Assembly (NCBI GenBank): GCA_039602395.1
Contig: JBCNJP010000010.1
Coordinates: 90,986,000 to 91,049,999 of the forward strand
Direction of reading: 5' to 3'
Source: Deinandra increscens subsp. villosa
Taxonomy: Eukaryota; Streptophyta; Magnoliopsida; Asterales; Asteraceae
Length of the DNA: 64,000 nt
A model generated the notes under the pieces. That model was not told the origin of the DNA. It was given only the letters and a program-made list of their open reading frames with translations, and did not search any database. Every line of letters begins with the position of its first letter. Position 1 is the stretch's first letter. This document shows, one piece after another, positions 53,798-64,000 of the stretch. A program made the translations under genes and the position numbers.

Positions 53798-54297
53798 NNN
53801 NNNNNNNNNNNNNNNNNNNNNNNNNNNNNNNNNNNNNNNNNNNNNNNNNNNNNNNNNNNNNNNNNNNNNNNNNNNNNNNNNNNNNNNNNNNNNNNNNNNN
53901 NNNNNNNNNNNNNNNNNNNNNNNNNNNNNNNNNNNNNNNNNNNNNNNNNNNNNNNNNNNNNNNNNNNNNNNNNNNNNNNNNNNNNNNNNNNNNNNNNNNN
54001 NNNNNNNNNNNNNNNNNNNNNNNNNNNNNNNNNNNNNNNNNNNNNNNNNNNNNNNNNNNNNNNNNNNNNNNNNNNNNNNNNNNNNNNNNNNNNNNNNNNN
54101 NNNNNNNNNNNNNNNNNNNNNNNNNNNNNNNNNNNNNNNNNNNNNNNNNNNNNNNNNNNNNNNNNNNNNNNNNNNNNNNNNNNNNNNNNNNNNNNNNNNN
54201 NNNNNNNNNNNNNNNNNNNNNNNNNNNNNNNNNNNNNNNNNNNNNNNNNNNNNNNNNNNNNNNNNNNNNNNNNNNNNNNNNNNNNNNNNNNNNNNNN
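53798..54297. other. Assembly gap (500 N)
   Basis: Placeholder of exactly 500 N, hiding the LINE 3' end and whatever precedes 54298. ORFs through it are artefacts. Confidence 0.99.
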
Positions 54298-55476
54298 TAA
54301 ATTTGTTTGCTTAAAAATTAATGATCATGATCGGATACTCGAGGTTTGAGTCTGAGGGGAAGCTTCGTAATTCTCAGAATATAAAAAGTTAACATTTTTT
54401 TTTGGAGAATTATCTTGTTTAAGGGATTTGGATGTAGTTTTAATGGTTTCAATACTTGAGGGGGCCTTTGTGAAATATTTGTTTAATCAAAACCCTACCC
54501 ACCCCTTCATTTCCGATCCACTCCACCATTTACGATCTCCCTCTCTCTCGCCGTTACGATCGCCGCCGCACCAAACCCTAACCACCTCAGCTTGTTGCCG
54601 GAAAAACGATCGAACCCCCTTTCCGACCACCCGCTGGGCAATCCGAGCACACCATCTCTCTCGCAATCCATTTCCGACCAAGAAACCCTCCGCAATCGTC
54701 TGTTTTACCAAGATTTTAGTGATCTCTTCAAGATTTTTGAGATACAAACCCTAGATTGTGATCGACACCTATTCTAGCTGTGTTTCAAGTCGATTTAACG
54801 GATTTTGAAGTCGGATTTGTGTTTAAGATTCTTTAAAAGGTAGTGTTGGTGGTTTGATTGTGTTTATTTGAGATTTTAAAGTGTTTACGAGTGTTTGCAG
54901 GTTCATCAATGGCGGACACGTCGTTTACGATCGTCTCAACGAGGGAGACGACGCTTGGCGTTCACGATCGTTGATTACGATCCGGGTTTACGATCGTCGA
55001 TCACGATCGACGTATACGATCGTTGATTACGATCCGGGTTTACGATCGTCGATCACGATCGACGTATACGATCGTTGATTACGATCCGGGTTTACGATAC
55101 CATGTTTACGATTGGGCTTCGGGTGCTTTTTGGAGATTACGACTGGACTTGGCATTTACGATTGGACCAAAATTGAACCGATCGTAAACCCATTTAAATT
55201 ATCGTAAACTCATACTTTGAATCGTAATCTCATAATAAGAACTTATACACTTAATTTTTTTTATCTCTTCAAACTTAAACATGTTTAAGTTAAACTTCTA
55301 TGATGTTTGTGAACGTGTGATTCAAAATCAAATATTTCTCTTGAACGTTTAAATTGAGAATTTTCTGAACTTAAAAAAAAATTAAACGTGATAATCAATT
55401 GAACTTCAAGAAGATGTTGACAAACATAATTGCTCTTTAATGAATAAGTCTGATACATGTGTCTTGTCTTTCTCAG
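54298..55476 (+). other. Leader-like region with 52-bp tandem repeat
   Basis: At 54480-54775 there is 5'-UTR-like text with AAACCCTA words and pyrimidine tracts. At 54963-55100 a 52-bp unit rich in CGATCG (starts at 54969, 55021, 55073) is repeated about 2.5 times. Words such as TTTACGATTGG go on to about 55240. The region ends in an acceptor-like CTTTCTCAG immediately before the ATG at 55477, so an intron in the leader is likely. No protein-coding sequence is recognised. Confidence 0.5.
54963..55100. repeat. 52-bp CGATCG-rich tandem repeat
   Basis: About 2.5 copies, period exactly 52 bp. Each unit carries ACGATCG/CGATCGT words in both orientations and can fold on itself. Confidence 0.85.
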
Positions 55477-58033
55477 ATGGCAGACGAGATGCTCGACGAA
55501 GAGATTAAGTTTGAACCAGATCATTGCATTCCGGCATATCTTGAAGACCCACCGGAGAAGCATATGGAACTATTCTATTCACTGGTGGCCGGGATGAATA
55601 CCTGCAAGATTAACCATGCCCTGAGGACAAGTGTGCTGATTGATGAACAACTTATAAGGGAGTTCTGGGGAACTGCTAGAGCTGATGCAGATAAAACAAC
55701 AATCACTGCAACAATTCAGAACAGGGAGATTGTGATTCAAGAAGATGACATCAGAAAAGGGCTGAACATCACTGATAGTGCTACTGATCCGATTAAGTAT
55801 CCGAAGGAAATTGTTCTAGCGGGTGCTCAATCTCTAGGATATGAAGGAAAGTTCCCTCCCATTTTCAAGAAGTTGTTGCCACACTACTGGAGGTGTCTGG
55901 CTCACTACATGCAGAAATCATTTCTGGGAAAGCGAACTAGCTTTGATCAGCTCAACCAACTACATGGAACTGCATTTGTCGCATTGGCCTTAGACTGGAA
56001 CTTCAACTTCTCAAGGATGATGTTGTTAGATTGGATAGGCAATGCTGACCTGAGCGCCCGAGAACAGTTCCTGATGACACCGAGATTTGTACAGATGGTG
56101 GTCATGAAGAAATACCCTATGATTGAAGAGAGGGTGGAAAAACTGGATATTAAAGTGATGGATTGTGGAGTGTTTGGTCTACAGACCCAAGACAGAAAGG
56201 GTAAAAACAGTTTTCAAGGAAGGCTTGAATGGGTCAAGAGGGGTGCGTTTCCCGAGGTGGCAAGGGAACAAGAAGTTAGTTGAAGAACCTGAACCTGAAG
56301 CCGATGTGCCAACTGTAAATGCATCTGTTGCTGAAGATCAAGATATAACAGCAACTCCGGCTGTAAATGTCCAAGAAGAAGATGTGGTAATACCTTCAGA
56401 TGAAGAAAATGTTATGGACGACATCTTTGCTAATCAAGGGAATATGGATGATGATATCTATGGAGACTTAGAACCAATCAGTCTGAAAAGATCAAGAGAT
56501 GTCCTGACCTCATCTTCTAGTGGTGACTCCATCCCTCAAGAGTTGGATGTACAGTTCAATGTGAATGAGATGCTCGAAGAGCCTGTCCCCTACCGTGAAC
56601 CATCTCCCAGAAAAAAGACAGATCCAAGGAGTATACGATTCAAGTTCACAACGACTAGCTCAAGTCTGTTAATGGTCCATCCAACTGAGTCTAGTTCTCA
56701 AAGTCAAGCTGCTCAAGAAGAATCGACAGTTCCAATTGTTGAAGATCAACCTGCCCAGGTTCAGACTGAAAGCCCTCCTCAGAATGAACGTAGCCCTGTT
56801 CATGAAGAAAGGCAATCTATGGAGGTTGATAACACTGTTGTTGTTCCCAGCCCTGTGAGAATAAGTGTTTCTAGTGGAACAAGCTTGCCGCCAACTGCCA
56901 TTCCAAGTTTCCGTCCACTTCAAGCTGCTGAGCTACCAATTGAGATGAGGATAAGTGCAGACCCTCACATAAACTTTCTGATGTCTCAGAACAGAATTAG
57001 GGAATCTGAGATAAAAGCTCTCCAGGCAGAAAACAGAAGGTTAAAAGAGAAGGAGGTGGCAGACAAGAATAGAATGAAGTATCTGTATGAGACCTTGATG
57101 GACCTGAAGAAGAAGTTTGGTAATTTGAAAAATGTTGTGGAGTCAAATGCTTCAGGTGCCCCTGGTCAAGGTTCATCTCAAGGAGTGCAAGGTGCAGAAG
57201 CAGTGAATGTTGATGATGGAGATGACACTATTGAAATGTCAGATTATGCCCGAAGTGGAAGGGTCATCTCCAAAGCACCAGAAGGCCATGACAACTAGTT
57301 TAAAGAATTCTTTCAAGGACCAGCCCCCACCCAATACACCATTGATGTTGGTGAAAGCTCAATAGATAAAAGGGGGAGTCGTGAAGCCATTATGTGCTGG
57401 CACTATGACACGGAGAAGAAGCTGTTTGCCGTAATCCGTGACGGCTACAGTCCAGTGGAATATTACAGAACACGTGCCCAATTTCATACCTGGACTGAGC
57501 CTGAGATTAGAAGTTTGCTGAGAGCTCCATACATCAACAGATGGAACAGCACCGAAGGATATCTTATTCGAAACAACCTGATGAGCCAATTAGAGAACAA
57601 TTTTGCAAACTTTGAGCTGAAGCAAGTGAGATGGGTCGAGACTGGAACTGACCCAGTGACTGGAGAGTCGATAGGAGAAGCAAGAAGGCCACCCACCAAG
57701 CGCACTAGAGTGATCAATATGTTGGATGAGATCGAAGACGGTACCCTAGTCAAAAACTTTGACTGTTGGTGTTATGATCCAACAACTCACGAGGTGGTGG
57801 TGCTCTGCAAGAGATTGAGGCAATTTCGTTTCTACGATCCAGTTGATCTACTGATATTTGGAGAAAGAGACATCAAGCTCCTCGCCTCCCAACCTATTCT
57901 CGGTGATGAGAATGATATGGAAAACGCTATAAGGGTGGGGATCTTTCATGGAACGGCTAATCGGATTGTGGAAAATGGATGGTGGTCAAACAATGCACAG
58001 AACACTTTCAGATTCGATCTCCAGCTGCTGTAG
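55477..58033 (+). pseudogene. Long accessory ORF of an LTR element, function unknown
   Basis: The ATG at 55477 follows an acceptor-like CAG. About 850 codons in two frames: 55477 to about 56270 (FWGTARADADKTTITATIQN, IVIQEDDIRKGLNI, FVALALDWNFNFSRMML, TPRFVQMVVMKKYPMI), a shift near 56270, then an acidic Glu/Pro/Ser-rich middle (56280-56940) and a coiled-coil segment (RIRESEIKALQAENRRLKEK, 57000-57130). A TAG at 57296-57298 is followed in the same frame by MCWHYDTEKKLFAVIRDGYS, EIRSLLRAPYINRW and FDCWCYDPTTHEVVVLCKR to 58033. From memory the N-terminal block resembles an uncharacterised ORF found 3' of copia pol in Asteraceae, but I cannot confirm this. Thirty-odd bases downstream lie a PPT and an LTR, so it is the last gene of an LTR element. 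Confidence 0.6.
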
Positions 58034-58066
58034 ATAGTCTAATGGTTCATGCCTAGGGGAAGATTG

Positions 58067-58475
58067 TTGGGCTATATTTATTAGAGGCATGAACATTAGT
58101 TATGGGCTTGCTTATTATTGGCTTTTGGGCTTAGAATGGTTTGTGTTTAGGCCATGTGGGCCGATTTTATTATGTTTATGATTGGGCTCTTAGTGTTTAC
58201 TATTGGACTAGGGTTTGTAATGAGGCACTATATAAGCCTTTGATGTTTATGATTGTCTCAAGCCTTTGAAATACAAGTTTACGATTTTTTCATCTTTGAT
58301 TGTGTTTCCGATCGGTTTCATTGTGTTCAAGTTAGTAGTGATTTTCATTCAAGATTAGATCTTTATCTTAGATCTAATATATTTCTTCTACTTGCTTCTT
58401 GAATCAATCACATACGAGGATTCCGCACTCGTTTGAGATTTTATATCGTGTTCTTGGTTGGATTTCGGACCTACA
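58067..58475 (+). repeat. 3' LTR following the accessory ORF
   Basis: The purine tract AGGGGAAGAT directly precedes TGTTGGGCTATATTTATTAG at 58067. The LTR has a TATA box (ACTATATAAGCC near 58228), TTTATGATTG and TTTACGATT words recalling the upstream region, and ends GGACCTACA at 58475. The 5' partner is not visible in 54298-55476 and may be in the gap. A TSD (ATCAC would be expected on the left) cannot be checked. Confidence 0.7.
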
Positions 58476-58860
58476 ATCACAACGAGGATATTCTGTAGAT
58501 CCGGGTCAGGCACGGGCCGTGCTTGGCTAAGAACGGACCGTGCTAAAGTAAAGAATTCCCAAAACTTGCATTTTTTGTTACTTTTCTGCTAGATTAGCTC
58601 CTTCTGGTATTTTGGCTTTAGAAAACCTGAAAAGCTCAAACGAAAACAAAATAGCTTTGTTTTGATGTTAGTGGCTAGGTTTTGTCTCGAAATCTGGGAA
58701 TATTTTAGTATATAAATATGTATAAACGTGTGTACATCAACTGTATGCAATTATGCATGCCTAAAATCTCATGAAAATATGTATATTAAATAGATAACAA
58801 GGAAGAAAGGTTAAAAAAGGAGAAAACACAGATTTTGAAAGCAAAAACCATGTATCATCC
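58476..58860. other. Unassigned spacer
   Basis: It contains GCACGGGCCGTGC (an imperfect palindrome near 58511-58523) and an AT-rich remainder. No gene is seen. Confidence 0.4.
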
Positions 58861-60918
58861 AACTTTATACTCTTGATAAAGATTAGTTACTTCAAGGAGA
58901 AAAGAAGGGAGAGGTTTTATTATTAAATGATGTATCTTACAATGTAATACAAATGACTATATATAGGGATAGAGAAACTTGGAGAGGAAGACGAACTATA
59001 TTAGGAATTGATAACCACAATATATTATATTCATAACACCCCCCTTTGGTTATCAACTTTATACGCTTTAAGATGTTGCCTCATTAAAAATCTTTCCAGG
59101 AAAACCCAGTGGCACAAAACCTTAGCTAAGGGAAAAAGAGTGCAGCGCGTATTTTCTCCCCCTCATTTTAACATGTATTTATGTGAGTAGCATTGATCTT
59201 TTGTGAAAAAACTGCTCAGTACTTTTGCATTGGCTGATTTGCTCCTTGATCCCTTGATGTGCAATTTTTTTAATCTGACCAATTTTATATGATCTTCATG
59301 TAAAACTCTCAAATTGTAGCAAACTATGTTTCAAAACTAACCTAATAGCCGATTGGGGTAAGAAGTGACATTTCCAAAGGTAGTTGGCTTCATTCCTTAG
59401 TTCTGGTTATCGTTCTTCTCAATAGAGTTTCAACACTTCACGAAACTGTTCACTGCCTCATGTCTCGTCTTATAGATAAATACCACAAGATCCAAAATGG
59501 TATTGTATAACCATGTTGTATTACATTACCTACATCTGAATGACTAACAAAACTTATTTCGTTGGGTTAGTAAAATATAAACTAATACCTTTATACCTTC
59601 AATTTATTTTTAACACATTTCAATGTATCACCATTGGACATAGGCAAAATCATGCAAATAAATTTAAATAAATAATATGTTTAACATGAAATAGTATGCA
59701 ACAAATGCACACAATTTAGTACTTTCACATCCAAATTTTCTCATTCTTTGAAAACGTTCATTTTATGTATCCATATAATCAGACAATCTTTAGATATATG
59801 ATGGATAAGTATGTTTTCATGGTATACTCGTTACCATTTTTTATATAGTTTGATTTATTATACATATGTGTGACATCTTCATGAGATATATAATCAATAT
59901 ATACCATAATAACTATAATAGTCAAGATTGTTCTTTTGGTAGATGGACCATATCTTTGTATCCCGAGATTTTCACGAGTTGAAATCAAACTTATAAAAAA
60001 AAATTTGTCCATACACAAAACAGATTAATTTATAAAATATATTATTAAGAATCTATATAAATCACAATCCATTATGGACTAATCTTCATCTTGACTAATT
60101 ATACATATGCATTCACTCATGAAGAGCATGGATACATAAACTTAATAAAATCAATTTAAAAACTGAAACCATTTAATATGTTTTCAATCTATACTAAACC
60201 AATCTTATCAAAGAATAATGGTATATCATAATCACCATATGATTTTTAATCGTGCACAAAGATTATATCTGATATGTTTCAAATACCTTCAAGTATTCAA
60301 CTCTCTTGGGGGTTTATATGGACTTTTGATTATATTCAAGCATTCAACGTATACAAAGTTCTATAGCATAATGTATTCAGCTCTGAATGTTTATACAACA
60401 ATCATAACGTTCTCGAGAACTTACTATACGTTATTATTATGGCACTTTAAACCCTCCAGAGATTTCATGTATCATCATCAAGTGAGCCATATACCTAGGA
60501 TATCATAATGCTCATAAGACGCATAACAATTCTCTATTGTTTTTACCAGACTAATGAATTGTTGGAATCTAATTATATTCACCACCAGAGAATATGTCTA
60601 TTCATAATCAAACTTAGGTCTTTACAAAAATCCTTGTGGCACCAATTTTCTTTGTGTCGCTTAATTTCATGTTTTGAATCATGCTTTTGTATATAATAGA
60701 CCTGTTTATATCCAACATATTAGAGAATTTCACTTTGCCTGGTTTGCGCCTTTCTATTTTGGCCAATTATTTCGCTTTTCATCACAGGCAGATCTTTATT
60801 CTTAATCCTTAACACATTTATTATTTCTAGCGCTTATTATATCCAAAATATTATCGACGTCGAATTTGTTTCGATTCCATATATGCTTAGACATGATATA
60901 TTTATCGAGATCTCTTCA

Positions 60919-61167
60919 TCATTTTTCAGGTACCTGAGGTTCTTCTGGAACCATCATGTCTAATGTCTTTTTAAGAAACTCATCTACCAGTTCCTCGACT
61001 TGACCATCTTCATTAGTAGCTCCTATTTTCGAGGATATTTTATTCTTGGAATCGACTAATCTATCACGATTCAAACGTGCCATAGACTTATTATCAATAT
61101 TTACATGTCCTTCTAGGACATCAATCTTAAGTGGAGCATTAGCAGCTGGTTTATATGACTGAGTCAC
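60919..61167 (-). pseudogene. copia pol remnant between integrase and RT
   Basis: An 82-residue frame with DRLVDSKNKISSKIGATNED and a DEFLKKTLDMMVPEEP segment, comparable with the GRPIGSKDKNPRKRKGANNQD-type linker of Ivana/Oryco copia elements. Position and strand fit between the integrase debris and the PPT. The rest of RT and RNase H expected at 59160-60900 is not readable. Confidence 0.5.
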
Positions 61168-61379
61168 TTTTTAGGTCAGTGAATACGTCTGGTAATTGAT
61201 TCACAAGCTTTATGAATTATTTGTCTTTTCTATCTACGTATTATGCATTTTTATTCGAGGATCAAAATAAGACAATGATTAATCATCCAATTTTTTTTTT
61301 ACTTTCCAGCTGTTTCCATCTCCCCCTCATGTTGGGAATTATAATCAACAAACCGAGCCATAATAAATCTCTCATTTAT

Positions 61380-61500
61380 GGCTATAATTTATTTATTCCC
61401 AACATGTATTTTAACCCTTCTTTGAGGTCCCATATTTGTGTGGCATGGTGGATCAATTACAATATACACCACATAACCTAAACATTAGTTGAGAATATTT
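61380..61500 (-). pseudogene. copia integrase remnant
   Basis: Minus-strand text YVVYIVIDPPCHTNMGPQRR preserves the spacing of the conserved integrase C-terminal motif; many substitutions elsewhere. Confidence 0.6.
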
Positions 61501-63539
61501 GGTTCCTAACCAAAACCAATTGTAATGGGGAGCTAAAACTTGTTGGCTTGAAGTGAATTAATATTAAGGAAAGTCATATGCACTTAATTACAAATATGAA
61601 CATTTTCCCTTATGATTATTGGTATTGCAATCAATCTTAGACGTTTGATGAACGTCTTCAACAAAAGCAATGTTTGTGCGAACTTAAAATATAAGAAATC
61701 CAACACTTGTTCCAACAATCATTAGTATCTTTTCACAATTAAATCATCAATACTACCAATATGAATATAATGCCCTAGAATAATGTGATTGCTACCTCAT
61801 TAGCTAAGCCTCTAATCATGCAACTTTAAGTTGCGTATTTGATAACCATTCAGACGATGCATCGATTTAAAACACAAAATGGTATAGTCCTTGTTATATA
61901 TATCTCTTATCACTTCCAGAATATTTAGGGATTTACCCCTTATTTAAGTTGGATATAATTAATTCCCTTAAGAGCAAATGATACATACTAGATATCAATG
62001 TGAATAATGTTTCATTCTTTAAAGGTTTGACATCATCATTGACTCGATGTGGTATAACCGGTCATACCAATTAAAATAATCATGATCTATAAAATTTCAC
62101 TTTATGATATTATATGCTTTAGTTGCACTTGTGCTTGTTTAATAAGCGACTATAATACAAGAGAATGATGTATTATTTCGTACATTCATGTAATATCACA
62201 ATTTTCTATTTTCACACTTTATTTTCATTTGATCATTCTCTTCTTTTGCCACTGTGGTGGTCGATCACATTATCGTCGTGAATATTATTACAATCTCATT
62301 CATGATCATAATCATTAAGCGGATGAATAAAACCAAACATGTTTCATAATTTTCTAAACAATATGGATATGGAATCTTTACATACTTTTTACATATTATT
62401 GCTACTTCATAAGCATACTAAATGTATGAAAATGGGAATTGTTTTGTCCAATTTTTCCTAAAAAATAACTTTCTTTTCTCATAACTAAGAAGAAATTATA
62501 TCTCTAAGTCATGCTTGACTTATCACTATTAAATCATATGAGTCATGCAAGATTTATTGATCTTGGATCTTAGAACCTTCTATAAATCGATAATTAGACT
62601 TCGGTGTCATATCATGATAAATAAACAAATAGATCTTTTACCATGATCTAAACATGTTTAATATCTATTATGTGAGTAATAACTAAACCATAACTTTGGT
62701 TTAGTTATTCTATTCATTACTTGCTATATCATAAATGATAGTGTTTAGAATAACATCATTAGGATCTTTTGTTTTCAATATGAACACCATGATAATTTCT
62801 TTATTTGTTATCTTATCCATGACCATAACCACAATTTTTGCTTTAGTCATTATATAAGAAGACCATAACCACGACTTCCACTTTGATTATAATATTTATA
62901 TGCTGCTAGGTGCCCACATTCACTTCTGGGAATGCGCTTCTACCAACGAGATGAGTCTCGTGATTTCTATTAGGAGCTCATTATTTTGTTTGGCCACAAG
63001 TACACATGATATTAATTTGAGGTGTAAAATATGGAGGATGTTCTATTTTTCAACATCTGTTACTAGAAATATATTCACCATATAAAACCAATTGTGAGGT
63101 GATTCTATATATCGTCGAGTTATACTCACATATGGATTTGAAGTCTTACAATCTTTAATGAATCCACCCATAATGAGTTCCAGTGGTATTACCATTTTCT
63201 AGTGGCCATATATCTCTTTCAATTTTGTTGGAATGACAATTGGATAATGGTAAGGTATTCAATTTTCAAAAGTCTTCGCATTTCCAAAATTATTAGTATT
63301 ACAATGTATTGACATCCAACGCCTTCATATGAAGCAAGATATATGTTATCCTCAACATATACCATTACAATAGTTATAAATTTACAATAAAGCATTTGAT
63401 ATCATAATACCAATTAAAAGCTAATATATACTTTTGCTCATTAGCTACCAAACAAACCATTTGCATCTTAATAATGCAAGAAAATTTATGAATTACAAAA
63501 ATAGAAAAATTTAAATAATTTTCTCAAATTTCAACGAGG

Positions 63540-63680
63540 TCAATGGAATGCCTGTTATAAACTTATTGTAATTTATGTCAAGAAAAAACAATCGAATCAT
63601 CATTTAATGAAAATTTGTTGTTAAGAGAAAAGAAAATTGAATCATCATAAATGAAAATTTAGAAAAGAAAGTGAACAGGA
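63540..63680. repeat. Short duplication of an AT-rich phrase
   Basis: AATCGAATCATCATTTAATG followed by AAAATTT at about 63589-63616, and a near copy, AATTGAATCATCATAAATG, at 63637-63661. Confidence 0.5.
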
Positions 63681-63700
63681 TTTTAACTAAAATTCTTTTT

Positions 63701-64000
63701 TTATGAACATCGCCGACGGTTTCTAATCCGCCGCACAAAATGTAAAACCACTATTATTGGGAATAATATGTTGGAAATCCATTAAATGGCCTTTGACCAT
63801 TTGACAATTATGACCCCTATACTTAAGATACTTAATTTGATGGAAGTTAGTATCTTAAGGGGTTATTATGTAAATAATGGTGGTTAAATGATTTTAAGTC
63901 AGTTTGCCCTAAATTGAAAAATATACGTACGCTTTCTTCTCTGCGTACTCCTCTCCATCTTCATCAATCAAGAATTAACACCATTAGAGAGGAGAAATCA
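63701..64000. other. Right-edge unassigned sequence
   Basis: Contains AACATCGCCGACGG and a GTATCTTAAGGGG segment with near inverse of CCCCTATACTTAAGATAC (63815-63832 and 63849-63862), which might be part of a small inverted-repeat element. The last 80 bases are pyrimidine-rich like a 5' UTR. No coding sequence is established before the window ends. Confidence 0.35.

Larger units (their letters stand above)
58861..63700 (-). mobile_element. Eroded copia element, minus strand
   Basis: In minus orientation a 3' LTR starts TGTTATGAATATAATAT at 59038 and is preceded by the PPT AAAGGGGGG (complement of 59039-59047). Beyond it lies the conserved 3' stretch of many plant copia elements (CTTTTTCCCTTAGCTAAGG near 59120-59145, GGTTTTCCTGG near 59100). 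Integrase debris on the minus strand near 61400-61470 reads VIDPPCHTNMGPQRRVK, comparable with the PP-T-MGPQRRLG motif of copia integrases of the Ivana/Oryco type. The rest is too mutated for domain calls, and no 5' LTR or PBS is recognised. The left LTR end and right element end are uncertain. Confidence 0.6.

Noticed and set aside
54881..55078. ORF of 65 codons over the 52-bp repeat
   Set aside because: It exists only because the repeat lacks stops in one frame. The 52-bp period is not a multiple of three, so units are read in different frames.
59008..63085. Scattered short ORFs at 59-63 kb
   Set aside because: Except for the frame at 60919-61167, none shows a domain, and the background is an eroded minus-strand copia element.

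Overview
This window is nuclear DNA from a flowering plant, almost certainly a eudicot. It consists nearly entirely of nested, decayed transposable elements. It holds plant-type Ty3/gypsy elements (Athila, Tekay/Del chromovirus, Tat), Ty1/copia elements, an L1-type LINE with a DUF4283 ORF1, a CACTA (En/Spm) DNA transposon and a FAR1/FRS-like gene remnant with a GT-AG intron. The style of several families resembles what I remember from Asteraceae, but that is inference. There are two 500-N assembly gaps (11298-11797 and 53798-54297). I see no intact host gene, tRNA, rRNA or CRISPR.

Layout. 1-429: 5' end of a minus-strand copia element. 430-1340 and 11265-11297: one Athila pol fragment split by a complete 9.9-kb Tekay-type gypsy element (1341-11264; 2,543-bp LTRs; TSD CTACC). 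11798-14125: a second Tekay-family LTR entering from the gap and inserted into a minus-strand gypsy (14126-18197). 18198-22038: LTR-like debris carrying a 2.56-kb minus-strand solo LTR of the Tekay family (19135-21698; TSD AGACG). 22039-22810: FAR1/FRS-like pseudogene. 23865-45200: a large CACTA element, transposase on the minus strand, broken by a copia-type element with INVERTED LTRs (25015-29173; TSD GACTA) and a 10.2-kb Tat gypsy (32395-42613; TSD ATATA). 45663-46620: a 20-bp-monomer minisatellite with higher-order structure that abuts a LINE (46621 to at least 53797). 54298-58475: a leader with a 52-bp tandem repeat, then a long non-gag/non-pol ORF running into a polypurine tract and a 3' LTR. 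58861-63700: a strongly eroded minus-strand copia element. 63701-64000: unassigned.

How the parts relate. Nesting gives relative ages: Tekay is younger than Athila, and the inverted-LTR copia and the Tat are younger than the CACTA. By eye the Tekay LTRs differ at about 20 of 2,543 positions and the Tat LTRs at about 30 of 785, so the Tekay insertion is the more recent. The Tekay body nevertheless lacks the capsid part of gag and has several frameshifts, which suggests mobilisation in trans. A recurring theme is that each LTR family is filled with its own short CG-containing word (GCGAAACT, CCGAAC, GGCGATACGCC, CGATCG). Several gypsy LTRs also share a TATA box, GTGAGT donor, long intron-like stretch and TTGCAG acceptor layout.

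The most unusual structures are the inverted-LTR copia insertion, the 20-bp higher-order array next to the LINE, the accessory ORF of the LTR element at 55-58 kb, and the divergent pair of paralogous small ORFs inside the CACTA.
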